Of a DNA stretch of 64,000 nucleotides, positions 10,801-19,315 are shown in pieces. A model generated the notes under the pieces. That model was not told the origin of the DNA. It worked only from the letters and a program-made list of their open reading frames with translations, and did not search any database. The stretch lies in the NCBI GenBank assembly GCA_019694255.1, contig JAIBCI010000017.1, forward strand, positions 38,564-102,563, given 5' to 3'. Origin of the DNA: Saprospiraceae bacterium (lineage in GTDB: Bacteria > Bacteroidota > Bacteroidia > Chitinophagales > Saprospiraceae). The number at the start of each line of letters is the position of its first letter. Positions within the stretch are counted from its first letter, which is position 1. A program made the position numbers and the translations under genes.

Positions 10801-10920
10801 AGCTGGCCGGCTGGTGTCCTCAGGCATGAAATCAGTGCCTTGCCTTCAGGGCAGTATATGGTCATTTGTCAAACGGTGAATGGTCAGCGATCTCGTGCAA
10901 AAGTTGCGGTAATAAAATAG
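7816..10920 (+). CDS. Secreted M4 (thermolysin-like) metalloprotease with T9SS type A sorting domain
   Basis: 1034 residues. A signal peptide covers about residues 1-20. A fungalysin/thermolysin-type propeptide region occupies roughly 25-200. The M4 catalytic domain shows the zinc motif H343-E344-xx-H347 (HEFTHGVTQ), the third ligand E367 (NEAFSDIMG) and the transition-state His H433 in GGVHTNSGVLN, equivalent to thermolysin H231. Beyond residue ~530 are Ig-like or adhesion-type beta domains without clear catalytic motifs. The last ~75 residues (LFPNPVKDELHIV, IYDMVGREI, LPSGQYMV, ending KVAVIK) are a type A T9SS sorting domain. The protein should be exported by Sec, then across the outer membrane, and be activated by propeptide removal. 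It probably degrades extracellular protein. Confidence 0.95.
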   Translation: MKTLQLALLFLTLATLSAQQAASIELHRFSGDALRFTLEAKSDKKTSGSDFFQVHGAELGLGNQTEMKSVKVESDGTGTRHFRYQQYVDGLEVMGAVYILHEKNGEVVNGNGMLMTNRVIEDSEIDQLKAQTIADQQLRKYSSKYNIISSKKAIVNTQYPDNTGDFVPAYVFVVHSQNGDEDTRKLIVDARNGTIIRDFSIRMNCFSDKGRIQTLYHGERDIDADAGKNNFLSIDGGRGKGIFVTNKSGKYYSDDDNFWQAGSGDYNNGMHDLFWGLQKTYDFYNEKLQRKGADNADLPIKAFLLDTEAYVNAFWSPQLLTLNFGIGDFDKYKPLTSIDVVGHEFTHGVTQFTAGLEYLYEAGAMNEAFSDIMGKSIEYEFDRDSFNWYIGARFSKTRALAFRSMEDPNLYNNPKFYKGKRWATGTGDNGGVHTNSGVLNHWFYLLCTGVKDTNELNYIYDVKRLGFDTMTRFAYTLLSNYLGVASNYYDAREASLLLATNWWGACSPEYNTIIEAWRAVGVGGSSSDRDMTLINSKTILNSCKDGYYTVECRINNQGCNVPIPAGTEIKMYYKFDTAAQVQEVLTLDKDIPGGTHVDYVFKSVPRIVKSGQSRLTVWMESGIDADTSNNRYSVLLNRLTNSVDHDFRLNNLTVVGAPCPNVNNEYTANANTLYNGCTVIPPNNDFELRFIFKDSTYVHRFKNQTTVYPGFNMPVSNIKVPRSFIGLKKVLLNLVWIKDTLTSNNIVNTQLVMIDNRIENVIEKFSGGNYDSTRIQVNKDSFNVTFIQQDATLQSEAVVVTGGKILNSNGTLIPTVRTDQNQMFNSNSKFTTKIYVCADASNIVNPRIEFDLAYKKGAFKFDSVGIPFSSALRMNWYDQNNTLLRTIFYSAGDQSMQTEHVAEALSPEVSYIDLTILCLQGSEDPTLGMIDYTGDVMAIDNVVVSGTTGVQDAGDNTATLLFPNPVKDELHIVAVKEAIREIKIYDMVGREIVNQSWPAGVLRHEISALPSGQYMVICQTVNGQRSRAKVAVIK

Positions 10921-11041
10921 GTAACATTTAGGGGTTCATAAATCAAAATAATTAAGTATTAAATATTTTTGTAAGGTATAAATCATTGATATACAATAAT
11001 AATACATATTAAAACCTCCTTAACGGAGTCAAAATTGGTAT

Positions 11042-11049
11042 TATTTTTG
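11042..11049 (+). promoter_or_regulatory. -7 promoter box of the glucosaminidase gene
   Basis: TATTTTTG followed by C matches TAnnTTTG, 28 bp before the ATG at 11078. The 157-bp gap upstream is AT-rich and contains a short CTCC-TTAA-GGAG-type dyad near 11017-11030. Confidence 0.45.
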
Positions 11050-11077
11050 CACTGTCCTATCTACAAAGCAGTATATC

Positions 11078-11857
11078 ATGAAATCTACCCTCCTCTACAG
11101 CGTTCTGTTTATGACGGTTATTCTGGTGATGTCATCCAGACCGATGCGGCCTGAGGAGAATTACGTCTCTCAATACCGGGATATTGCAATCCGGGAGATG
11201 ATGCGAACCGGTATTCCGGCTTCCATAAAATTGGCACAGGGAGTGATGGAATCTCAATCCGGAAGATCGGAATTGGCAATTCAGGCGAACAATCACTTTG
11301 GAATCAAATGCAAATCAAACTGGAACGGCGCGACTTACGCCTATAAAGATGATGATCTCAATGATAAGGGAGAACTGGTAGAATCCTGCTTCCGCAAATA
11401 TGAGTCCCCTGAGCAATCCTATAAGGATCACAGTGATTTTCTGAAGAATCGTTCTCGTTATAAACTTCTATTCGAATTTGATAGAAGCGATTACCGATCC
11501 TGGGCCAGAGGATTGAAGATGTGCGGATATGCTACAGATCCCGCTTATGCTGACAAGCTGATCGAAATCATCGAAAGGTTTGAATTATACAATCTTGATA
11601 AAGAAATCAATAACACCGATTCAGTGAATGTGGTCGATCTAATTAAGGTTACTGAACGTATCCCATTACAACCTGCTCAAGTTGTATTGAAAGAAAGCAA
11701 TACGAGTATAAAGTCAGTAATACCTGGGCCTGTTAAGAATAGCCTCAAGAAAAAGAAGAGAAAGGCGCACTATGTTCATCAGGTAGCCCCTCAAAAGACA
11801 GGACTTTGCCAACAGAAGTTATTGACTAACCCGCAGAAGACATTGACAAATTATTAA
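11078..11857 (+). CDS. Peptidoglycan-hydrolysing glucosaminidase domain protein (FlgJ/LytG type)
   Basis: 259 residues. An N-terminal hydrophobic segment (about 1-20) should direct export. Residues ~30-175 form the glucosaminidase domain (PF01832 type): TGIPASIKLAQGVMESQSG with the putative catalytic Glu at E58, then NNHFGIKCKSNW, FRKYESPEQSYKDHSDFL and CGYATDPAYADKLI, which are the family's conserved blocks. The enzyme would cut beta-1,4 bonds in the glycan of the cell wall in the periplasm. Unlike many Bacteroidota homologues there is no LysM repeat; the C-terminal ~60 residues are basic and low in complexity (KNSLKKKKRKAHY). Confidence 0.9.
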   Translation: MKSTLLYSVLFMTVILVMSSRPMRPEENYVSQYRDIAIREMMRTGIPASIKLAQGVMESQSGRSELAIQANNHFGIKCKSNWNGATYAYKDDDLNDKGELVESCFRKYESPEQSYKDHSDFLKNRSRYKLLFEFDRSDYRSWARGLKMCGYATDPAYADKLIEIIERFELYNLDKEINNTDSVNVVDLIKVTERIPLQPAQVVLKESNTSIKSVIPGPVKNSLKKKKRKAHYVHQVAPQKTGLCQQKLLTNPQKTLTNY

Positions 11858-11878
11858 AATTTATATATAAAAAAGCAA

Positions 11879-11886
11879 TATCTTTG
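11879..11886 (+). promoter_or_regulatory. Orphan consensus -7 box pointing into the 3' end of pdxA
   Basis: TATCTTTG followed by CC is a full match to the Bacteroidota -7 box, on the plus strand after the glucosaminidase stop. No plus-strand gene follows; the only downstream gene is pdxA on the opposite strand, ending at 11960. It may drive an antisense or small RNA, or be chance. No -33 TTG is visible at the usual spacing. Confidence 0.3.
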
Positions 11887-11959
11887 CCGTTGCCAAGGTT
11901 GTCGGAGTCGAAGTAAACCAATCTCATACCTAGACGATGATAATAGAGTGAAAATCAAC

Positions 11960-13018
11960 CTACTCGCTCAATTCTTCTGACAGCTTTGGCTTTTTCTTCA
12001 GTACATTTTTCCGGTCGTCGTAATACCCTTTCCTTTCAGAGACAATATCTTTTGCTGCATAAATGGCGTGAAGCATTGATGTATGATCCGCGATATTCTG
12101 TCCTGCGATATCGAAAGCTGTTCCATGATCCGGTGATGTTCGGATAAATGCAAGCCCAGCTGTATAGTTGACACCACTGTTGAATGAAAGTGTCTTGAAT
12201 GGAATCAAGCCCTGATCGTGATACATCGCCAGTATTCCATCAAATTTAGCGAATTTACCAGCGCCAAAAAAACCATCCGAAGAATAGGGACCGCTAACAA
12301 AAATCCCGCTTTTTTTGGATTCAATAATGGCTGGTCGTATGATTTGTTCTTCTTCCATACCCAGCATTCCTTCCTCGCCTGCATGCGGATTCAGACCCAG
12401 GACCGCGATGTTTGGCTTTTCTATGCCGAAATCCCTAATCAGGGATGTTTCCATGAGTTGAATTTTTGAAATCAGAACTTCCTTACTTATTGCCGAACAA
12501 ACATCCTTGAGCGGAAGATGATCCGTTACCAGACCGATGCGAAGACGTTCACTAATCATCATCATGAGGCAATCCCTTGATTTGGATTTCTCCAAAAGAT
12601 ATGGCGTGTGTCCCATGTGCTGATAGCCAGCCATTTTCATTGAATGCTTGTGAATCGGGCCGGTAACCAGTGCGTCCAATTCATTACGCATCAGATCAGC
12701 CACAGCCTGATCCAGGGCGAGCATTGCCAGTTTGCCTCCTTCAGGGGTTGGTTTGCCCAGGGTAATATTGACATTGTCATTCCAACAATTGACGAGATTG
12801 ACCCGATTGTGTTTCGGTTTTTCACCTGGGTTTAATACATAGATCGATAGGTTGGGAAGATTAACGATATTCTTATGATAAGAAGTTATTTTGATATTTC
12901 CATAGATCACCGGAATGACCGTTTGGAGCAATGATTCGTTATTCAGTGATTTGAGTATAACTTCCAGACCAACGCCGTTGATATCTCCCGAGGTAATGCC
13001 AATCTTAATTTTTTCCAT
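11960..13018 (-). CDS. pdxA: 4-hydroxythreonine-4-phosphate dehydrogenase
   Basis: 352 residues from the Met at 13018 (MEKIKIGITSGDINGVGLEVI). The open frame runs upstream to an ATG at 13039, but that would overlap the -7 box. Metal and substrate motifs are visible: TGPIHKHSM (first zinc His), LNPHAGEEG and MYHDQGLIPFK, the hallmark of the PdxA family. It oxidises 4-phosphohydroxy-L-threonine for pyridoxal phosphate synthesis by the DXP-dependent pathway, forming a homodimer in the cytoplasm. No pdxJ is present nearby. Confidence 0.95.
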   Translation of the reverse strand: MEKIKIGITSGDINGVGLEVILKSLNNESLLQTVIPVIYGNIKITSYHKNIVNLPNLSIYVLNPGEKPKHNRVNLVNCWNDNVNITLGKPTPEGGKLAMLALDQAVADLMRNELDALVTGPIHKHSMKMAGYQHMGHTPYLLEKSKSRDCLMMMISERLRIGLVTDHLPLKDVCSAISKEVLISKIQLMETSLIRDFGIEKPNIAVLGLNPHAGEEGMLGMEEEQIIRPAIIESKKSGIFVSGPYSSDGFFGAGKFAKFDGILAMYHDQGLIPFKTLSFNSGVNYTAGLAFIRTSPDHGTAFDIAGQNIADHTSMLHAIYAAKDIVSERKGYYDDRKNVLKKKPKLSEELSE

Positions 13019-13025
13019 AGACCGG

Positions 13026-13055
13026 CAAAGATAATACATTCAGTCAGGCCATCAA
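13026..13055 (-). promoter_or_regulatory. Promoter of pdxA
   Basis: On the minus strand a -33 TTG (13053-13055) is followed by a 19-bp spacer and the -7 box TATCTTTG (13026-13033), then GC. This fits the Bacteroidota promoter model and supports the translation start at 13018. Confidence 0.55.
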
Positions 13056-13060
13056 CCAAA

Positions 13061-13505
13061 AGACGGAAGCCGAACCTGCGATAATCAAATTTTTGAGCTA
13101 TAGGATGTTCAACAAAATGATACCGGTATCGGCGATTGAAGCCATGCGAAATCAAAGGCATTTTGCTTTGTCAAAAATCTGATGACATCCAACAAATAAG
13201 TACGTCGTGCAATAATTGAAGATAACCACTGAATATTCAAGTAATTTCGATTACAAATTTTAATAATAATGAAAAAAGTCTAATGATGTCCATCATTCCA
13301 CAAAGCGTAGATAATTCAATCCGACAGATAAGGATTTTTGCTACTCAACGATTTGCATTTAGAAACTCTCTTCAATCCGGATAACCTTATTAAACATTTT
13401 TTTAGTATGTCAATTAAAGCCACTACCTTCATGGAATTCAAGTAGTACTTCACTGATTCTTACTGATTGACTGAATCCTTGATATGAACCTTCCGCATCA
13501 TATTT
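13061..13505. other. Intergenic region without a convincing gene
   Basis: About 445 bp between pdxA and the glycosyltransferase. It is AT-rich with many stops in all frames. Apart from the pdxA promoter at its left edge, I see no RNA gene, terminator or strong repeat. A short hydrophobic minus-strand reading near 13050-13145 (MASIADTGIILLNIL) faintly recalls the C-terminus of heavy-metal P-type ATPases but is interrupted by stops and too short to call. Confidence 0.5.
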
Positions 13506-14918
13506 TCAATCAGAAGATCTGAGAACCGGAGGCTGATCGGGTGCTGTTTTGTATATGAAGAAACTATGATTTTCAGAAGGTAAAATTATTTCAGAAGGTT
13601 TTGGAGTCCCGCAATCCGCACTGTAAAAGTAGAACTGATGTGATTCTCTTGTATCCAGACTCCAGTGACCATATCGCTGCAGGTATGCTTCAAGGCCAAA
13701 GTTGTCTTTCAGCGGAAGACAGGTTTGAAGGACTTTATTTTGCGGAATAGTTTCTTTTATGGCGAATATATCTCTGAGCATATTACGATCCCTATTGATT
13801 TTTCCAGTATTGATTACAATTGAAGCTATCGCAATCAAAAAAACAGCGCTAACTATTAAAGTCCAGTATTTCCATCTGATCCAGGATTCTTTCATTATTC
13901 TGGAACCTACATTTTGTTGAACAAAGATTGCTGCGCCCAAGGCAAAGAAAGGCAGTGAAGGAATAATATAAAAATTACTTTGCTTAAGTGATATCATAAA
14001 CGGAAAGACTCCGCACATACCTGTGAGAAAGAAGGACAGCATCAGACCCTTCTGAGCATCTGCTTTCTGATGTGCCTTGTTATCACGCCATTGCCAGGCT
14101 GCCAGCATTAGCAATGCAGGAATTATAAGTTCAGCCCCTAGAAAAGAAATGATTTTCCATCGAGAAGTGACCATCATCACATCCTTCATACCATGTAATA
14201 TCTGTTCTTTGTAATATGCTTCCAGAAAATGAAAAGCTGAAGCGTTAAATAAAAAAATTGCAGCAGTTATGCTTACTGTTGAGAGGCTTAGGATGGCGGT
14301 ATCCAATAGCGAATTGAACACTGATTTACCGGCATAAAGAAGTCCGTATGTCAGGGGAAATACAAGGACAAATAATCCTACCGGACCCTTGGTCAATATG
14401 GCTGAACAAAGCAGAAGTGATGCCGCCAGCATTGCATTCATGTCCCGCTGATTGACAAATCGTATCATATAAAAAACAGCGGCAGTAAGCTGGACAAGTA
14501 AAAGATTCTCGAGCATATTGTTTGTGGCTGTCCAGATGATCAAAGGAAAGGAACAAAATAAAAGGATGGGCAACCATGAATCATTCGTCAGTTTAAAAAC
14601 AGACCAAATCCGGTGTAATAAAAAGCATGAAACAGCAACACAGCTGAGGGAGAAAATTTTTTCGATGAAAAAATGATCTCCAAAAACTTTATAAAAGAAG
14701 CTCAACAGCCAGAACATCAATGGCGGGTGTTCAAAAAACTGAGGATATCTTGTCTCGGTAAAGAATGGAGCCCACCAACTTCCATGGCTTTCAGCCAGGT
14801 TGCGTGCCACTGAGGCATAAATAACCCCATCCATAAACATTCCGTGGCTGAGAAAATTTGGGCTGATGATGATCAGAAAGACTCCTGCGATCAGCCAATA
14901 AATATATTTAGCGGGCAT
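13506..14918 (-). CDS. ArnT/PMT-like glycosyltransferase (GT39-type, polyprenyl-phosphate sugar dependent)
   Basis: 470 residues with an N-terminal TM helix (YIYWLIAGVFLIIISPNFL), a first periplasmic loop carrying an acidic motif (MDGVIYASVARNLAE) and FEHPPLMFWLLSFFYKVFG, then about ten more hydrophobic segments. The D(G/E)xxYA and HPPL motifs are typical of the ArnT/PMT superfamily (PF13231-like), which moves a sugar from an undecaprenyl carrier onto lipid A, protein or another acceptor at the periplasmic face. The C-terminal ~90 residues form a small soluble domain. It begins 8 bp after the dnaE stop, so it is probably cotranscribed with dnaE. The acceptor cannot be deduced. Confidence 0.85.
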   Translation of the reverse strand: MPAKYIYWLIAGVFLIIISPNFLSHGMFMDGVIYASVARNLAESHGSWWAPFFTETRYPQFFEHPPLMFWLLSFFYKVFGDHFFIEKIFSLSCVAVSCFLLHRIWSVFKLTNDSWLPILLFCSFPLIIWTATNNMLENLLLVQLTAAVFYMIRFVNQRDMNAMLAASLLLCSAILTKGPVGLFVLVFPLTYGLLYAGKSVFNSLLDTAILSLSTVSITAAIFLFNASAFHFLEAYYKEQILHGMKDVMMVTSRWKIISFLGAELIIPALLMLAAWQWRDNKAHQKADAQKGLMLSFFLTGMCGVFPFMISLKQSNFYIIPSLPFFALGAAIFVQQNVGSRIMKESWIRWKYWTLIVSAVFLIAIASIVINTGKINRDRNMLRDIFAIKETIPQNKVLQTCLPLKDNFGLEAYLQRYGHWSLDTRESHQFYFYSADCGTPKPSEIILPSENHSFFIYKTAPDQPPVLRSSD

Positions 14919-14926
14919 GAGGCAGA

Positions 14927-17900
14927 TTAATTGAGTTTATAATTGAAGCCCAGCTTCTCTAATTCTGACAATAAATCGCCATTGATCTGAATCTTCTTTT
15001 TTGGCGAAATAAATTCCAACTTCATTTCCTCCTCAGGATGCACGACAACCATTTTAGGGACAAGTAAACCACTGTGTGATCTGCAGGTATTATCCAGTTG
15101 TTGAACAAGTTCCGTGGACAAATTGCGTATATCCATAAAAATTGTCAGTTTCTTGTATACATATTCCAATGCGGATGAAAGCATGCAAATGTGAGATATT
15201 CTGAATCCGATCTCTGGTTCTTTTTTCCAGCGCTCTTCTTCAAACACACCCTCCACCATCACTGTTGCGCCGTCTTCAAGAAGTGGTTTGAAGCTAAGAT
15301 ACTTTTCTTTGAAAAGCCGAACAGGCATTTCTCCTGTTTCGTCCTGCAGAATAAAACTGCCAAAACCTTCTCCCTTTTGATTGGTGCGATGTTGAACATT
15401 GGTGACTACGCCGCAGAACCGTATACGCCGACCAAGATTTTGTGGAGAATGGAGAATACTCATTTCTTCAAGATTGGCGCTGGCACAAAAACGCACTTCA
15501 TATTCAAAATCTCTCAGTGGGTGTGTACTCAGATAGATGCCGGCGACATCCACCTCATGGCGCAATTTGGTCAGCGTATTCCATTCCGGTGAAGGAGGAG
15601 GATCAGGAGCCTTGAAATCCTCAGGGGTCAGCTCGCCGAACAAAGTCGCTGTATTGTTGTTTCGGCTGGCCTGATATTGTTGTCCCCATTTGATCATACA
15701 TTCAATATAGCTGTCATATTTACCGAATGGTGCAAAGTATTGTGCCCGATGAATATTTTCGAAACTGTCGAAAGCACCACCATATACACAACTTTCGATT
15801 ACTTTTTTATTCAGTGATCTTGAGCTGATTCTTCTCACCAGATCTGCAAAATCCACGAAGGGACCATTTTCATTTCTTTCTTTGAGTATTTCTTCGACCG
15901 GGCCTTCACCAATTCCTTTCAATGCCGATAAGCCAAATCGGATTTCGCCCCTGGCATTGACTGTAAAGTCCAATCCACTCTCGTTGATATCCGGGCCAAG
16001 TACCTTTATTTTCATGGCGCGGCATTCATTAAGATAAGAGGTCAGACTTTCAATGGCATTCTTGTTGGCTGTTAGCACGGCGGCCATAAATTCAGCAGGA
16101 TAATGTGCTTTAAACCATCCGGTTTGAAAAGCCAATACAGAGTAAGCCGCGGCATGAGAACGATTAAAGCCGTATAATGCAAATTTGGCCATCACATCGA
16201 AGATCTCCTGCGCCTTATCTTCCATGACGCCTTTGTTCTTTGCTCTTTCGACGAAGATTTTTTTCTGCTCGTTCATCTCATCACGCTTCTTCTTACCCAT
16301 GATCCTTCTCAGCAAATCGGCTTCACCAAGCGAATAATCCGCCATGATCTGTGCCGTCTGCATGATCTGTTCCTGATAAACCATGATGCCATAAGTGGGC
16401 CTGAGAATGGTCTCAAGCCACTCGTGAGGGTATAGTACCGGGACGCGCCCGTGTTTGCGACTGATAAACTCATCAATATTATCCATTGGGCCAGGCCTGA
16501 AGAGCGCGTTCATCGCAATAATATCTTCAATCCCTGAAGGCTTGAGTAAACGCAAATTATTGCGCATGCCATCGGATTCAAACTGAAATAGTCCCTTGGT
16601 ATTACCAAGCTGAAAAATCCTGAGTGTATCCACATCATCCAGCGGAATAGTCTCCAGGTCAATGGCACCCTTTTCCGGAAATCTGTTGCGGATATTTCTA
16701 ATCGTATCTTCAATGATACTCAGTGTAGTCAAACCCAGAAAGTCCATCTTCAGCAATCCCGTTGACTCTATGACGGATCCTTCTACCTGTGTCACCCAAA
16801 GTCTTGTATCCTTGGCTGTACATACAGGAATGATATTCATAATTTCTTCCGGTGCTATGATGACACCGGCGGCATGAACACCCGTACTTCGCACAGAACC
16901 TTCAAGTTTTACAGCGGTATTGAGCACTTCCGCTTCGAGCGTATTGGTCTTGGCAATCTCCCGCAATTCAAGCACCTTCGCTTTTTCATCTGCATTAATT
17001 TCGGGAGGAAGTTCTTCTGACTGATTGAGTAATTTTTTAAGATAAAGACCAGGTCGCGCAGGTACAAGTTTGGCCAGTTTGTCGGCCATGGCGAGCTCCA
17101 GTTTTTTGACACGCGCAACGTCTCTGATTGAAGACTTGGCGGCCATGGTACCGAAGGTCACTATCTGTGCCACCTGGTTGTGACCATATTTGTCCACCAC
17201 ATAATTAAGCACTTTATCCCTGCCCTTATCATCAAAGTCGATGTCTATATCGGGCATCGAAATTCTTTCCGGATTCAGAAAACGCTCAAAGAGAAGATTG
17301 TACTTTATCGGATCAATATCTGTAATTGTCAGGCAATAGGCGACGATGGAACCAGCTGCAGAACCACGTCCTGGACCTACACGAACATTGAGATTTCTCG
17401 CTTCATGAATAAAATCCTGTACGATGAGAAAGTATCCCTGGAACTTCATTTTGAAGATCACCTCCAATTCAAAATCAATTCTGCTCCTGACTTCATCGCT
17501 GATACTTCCGTAACGTTTGTGGGCACCCTCATAAACCAGATGTCGCAGATACTCATTTTCATCCTTGAATTCCGCAGGGATCGGGAAGCTTGGAAGAAGT
17601 ATATCTCTTTCCAGACTTGGCGTGTAGCACTTTTCAGCAATTTCGACGGTATTCTCTAGTGCAAACGGAACATCAGAAAACTTTGCACTCATTTCTTCCT
17701 GTGTCTTGAAGAAATAGTCATTGCTTGGGAATCGGAACCTGTCCTCCTGATCTTCATTGGAAGCCGTATTGACGCAAAGAAGAATATCATGGGGATTGGC
17801 ATCTTCCTGTTCGAGATAATGCACATCATTCGTAGCGATAACCTTTACCTTGTACTTCTTTGCCAATGCAAGAAGTTTCTGATTGATTTGCTCCAGGCTC

Positions 17901-18475
17901 ACTCCCGTGTCATCCAGATTCAGGTTGCCTTCCTGTCTTTGAATTTCGATGTAAAAATCCTCTCCAAAAATTTGTAACCACCATTTAAGTAATTCCTCAG
18001 CTTCCGCGTCATTACCTTTAAGAAGCGCCTGTGGAATTTCAGCGCCTATACAGCAACTGCTGGCAATTAATCCTTCGTGATGCCTCAGAAGCAATTCTTT
18101 ATCTATTCGCGGATATTTTCCGTAAAGACCTTCAATATATCCCAAGGAGCACAATTTGGACAGGTTGCGGTAACCGGTTTGATTTTTTGCCAGTAATAAC
18201 TGATGAAATCTTTGGTCACTCTCGCCTGCGGATTTAAGAAAACTCTGTTTGTGCCTGTTTTCTACCAGGTAAAATTCGCAGCCGAGTATTGGTTTGATAT
18301 TATTTTTTCTTGCTTCCTTCACAAAGCTGAAAGCACCAAACATATTGCCATGATCAGTGATGGCAACCGCTTTCATTTCATCTTGTTTGGCTTTCTGCAT
18401 CAGTGCCGGGATGTCCGTTGCGCCATCGAGCAGTGAAAACTGTGTATGGCAGTGAAGGTGACAAAATGAACTCAT
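14927..18475 (-). CDS. dnaE: DNA polymerase III subunit alpha
   Basis: 1182 residues, normal for DnaE. The N-terminal PHP domain starts HLHCHTQFSLLDGATD with AITDHGNMFGA, retaining metal-binding His/Asp residues. The polymerase core carries D409 and D411 in PDIDIDFDD. An OB-fold lies near residues 995-1070 (IRFCGVVTNVQHRT and SFILQDETGEMPVRLF). It is the replicative polymerase of the chromosome. A -7 box (TAACTTTG on the minus strand) lies 19 bp upstream of the ATG. A glycosyltransferase gene follows only 8 bp downstream. Confidence 0.98.
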   Translation of the reverse strand: MSSFCHLHCHTQFSLLDGATDIPALMQKAKQDEMKAVAITDHGNMFGAFSFVKEARKNNIKPILGCEFYLVENRHKQSFLKSAGESDQRFHQLLLAKNQTGYRNLSKLCSLGYIEGLYGKYPRIDKELLLRHHEGLIASSCCIGAEIPQALLKGNDAEAEELLKWWLQIFGEDFYIEIQRQEGNLNLDDTGVSLEQINQKLLALAKKYKVKVIATNDVHYLEQEDANPHDILLCVNTASNEDQEDRFRFPSNDYFFKTQEEMSAKFSDVPFALENTVEIAEKCYTPSLERDILLPSFPIPAEFKDENEYLRHLVYEGAHKRYGSISDEVRSRIDFELEVIFKMKFQGYFLIVQDFIHEARNLNVRVGPGRGSAAGSIVAYCLTITDIDPIKYNLLFERFLNPERISMPDIDIDFDDKGRDKVLNYVVDKYGHNQVAQIVTFGTMAAKSSIRDVARVKKLELAMADKLAKLVPARPGLYLKKLLNQSEELPPEINADEKAKVLELREIAKTNTLEAEVLNTAVKLEGSVRSTGVHAAGVIIAPEEIMNIIPVCTAKDTRLWVTQVEGSVIESTGLLKMDFLGLTTLSIIEDTIRNIRNRFPEKGAIDLETIPLDDVDTLRIFQLGNTKGLFQFESDGMRNNLRLLKPSGIEDIIAMNALFRPGPMDNIDEFISRKHGRVPVLYPHEWLETILRPTYGIMVYQEQIMQTAQIMADYSLGEADLLRRIMGKKKRDEMNEQKKIFVERAKNKGVMEDKAQEIFDVMAKFALYGFNRSHAAAYSVLAFQTGWFKAHYPAEFMAAVLTANKNAIESLTSYLNECRAMKIKVLGPDINESGLDFTVNARGEIRFGLSALKGIGEGPVEEILKERNENGPFVDFADLVRRISSRSLNKKVIESCVYGGAFDSFENIHRAQYFAPFGKYDSYIECMIKWGQQYQASRNNNTATLFGELTPEDFKAPDPPPSPEWNTLTKLRHEVDVAGIYLSTHPLRDFEYEVRFCASANLEEMSILHSPQNLGRRIRFCGVVTNVQHRTNQKGEGFGSFILQDETGEMPVRLFKEKYLSFKPLLEDGATVMVEGVFEEERWKKEPEIGFRISHICMLSSALEYVYKKLTIFMDIRNLSTELVQQLDNTCRSHSGLLVPKMVVVHPEEEMKLEFISPKKKIQINGDLLSELEKLGFNYKLN

Positions 18476-18493
18476 CTGTTTGGAAATTAACTA

Positions 18494-18501
18494 CAAAGTT
18501 A
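18494..18501 (-). promoter_or_regulatory. -7 promoter box of dnaE
   Basis: The minus strand reads TAACTTTG, a match to TAnnTTTG, 18 bp upstream of the dnaE ATG. No clear -33 TTG is seen. Confidence 0.45.
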
Positions 18502-18806
18502 CCATAAAAACGGGTCTCCCGGAATGGACAGGTCTGGTATAGACATTGCGTCCGTAATTTGTGCGATGAACTTTTCCCATATAAAACCATTGCAAAGACT
18601 GCGTTGGATTGCTAAATAAAATACTGATTGTCAGATCATTGATATTTCTTAACCCGCAAACAAATAATTATCCATTCGTATAAAAGCAGCCAATATGAGA
18701 CAGACTGATTGGTCTTCAATTAGATGCTTGTTGCGATTTTGTTTTTAGTTGTTGGCGCTATTTGTAATATTGCGGGAGAGGATGATCTTTTTATACCAAT
18801 CCAAGC
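18502..18806. other. dnaE/DUF4286 divergent intergenic region
   Basis: About 300 bp separating two divergent genes. It holds the dnaE promoter at its left edge. On the right is a plus-strand short frame, 18724-18813, encoding 29 hydrophobic-then-acidic residues (MLVAILFLVVGAICNIAG at its start) that overlaps the DUF4286 start by 7 nt. The same stretch contains TTG-N-TAATATTG, a near-match promoter, so the frame may be coincidental. Confidence 0.4.
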
Positions 18807-19130
18807 ATGGTAGTCTATAATGTAACGATAAAGGTCGATCCAACGATCGCCGAAGAATGGATGCAGTGGATGCGCCTTCATCACATTCCACAAGTATTGC
18901 AAACGGGTGTTTTTACCAAAAGCAGAATCAGCAAACTGGATATTCAGGAAGCAGACGGTATTACTTATGTTGTGCAGTATGATTGCTATTCCCAGGAACT
19001 GCTGAACACCTACATGATTAAGTACGCACCGACCTTGCAGAAAGAACATATCGATAAATTTGCAGGCAAATTTGTTGCATTCAGAACTGTACTACAGATC
19101 ATTGAGGAAATTTATCCGGTAGTCAATTAG
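18807..19130 (+). CDS. DUF4286 family protein
   Basis: 107 residues matching the DUF4286 pattern: MVVYNVTIKVDPTIAEEWMQW, the HIPQVLQTGVF block, and VQYDCYSQELLNTY. This is a small cytoplasmic ferredoxin-like (alpha/beta) protein found almost only in Bacteroidota, with no established function. It stands alone, divergent from dnaE and convergent with the YceI gene. Confidence 0.88.
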   Translation: MVVYNVTIKVDPTIAEEWMQWMRLHHIPQVLQTGVFTKSRISKLDIQEADGITYVVQYDCYSQELLNTYMIKYAPTLQKEHIDKFAGKFVAFRTVLQIIEEIYPVVN

Positions 19131-19315
19131 CAAAATACGAATGCAGGATATTATTCAAATTGAATGGGGTCTTTCTTTGGTAAATACCCGTTCAGTATAA
19201 CATCAGAAGCATGCAAAAAGCATGAATCCTGCTCGGTATCAAGAAGACCATACAATTTATCAACATTCATCGAGCAAACTCGGCGATTTTGCAAAAAATA
19301 AAAAAGGGCCGAACT

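Noticed and set aside
13048..13146. Minus-strand reading MASIADTGIILLNIL as a remnant of a heavy-metal P-type ATPase C-terminus
   Set aside because: Only about 15 residues resemble the family; stops interrupt the frame on both sides and no upstream domain is present.
17180..17659. 159-codon plus-strand open frame opposite dnaE
   Set aside because: Antisense shadow of the DnaE polymerase core.
18720..19049. 109-codon minus-strand frame opposite DUF4286
   Set aside because: DUF4286 is the recognisable protein on the plus strand; the antisense frame has no motif.
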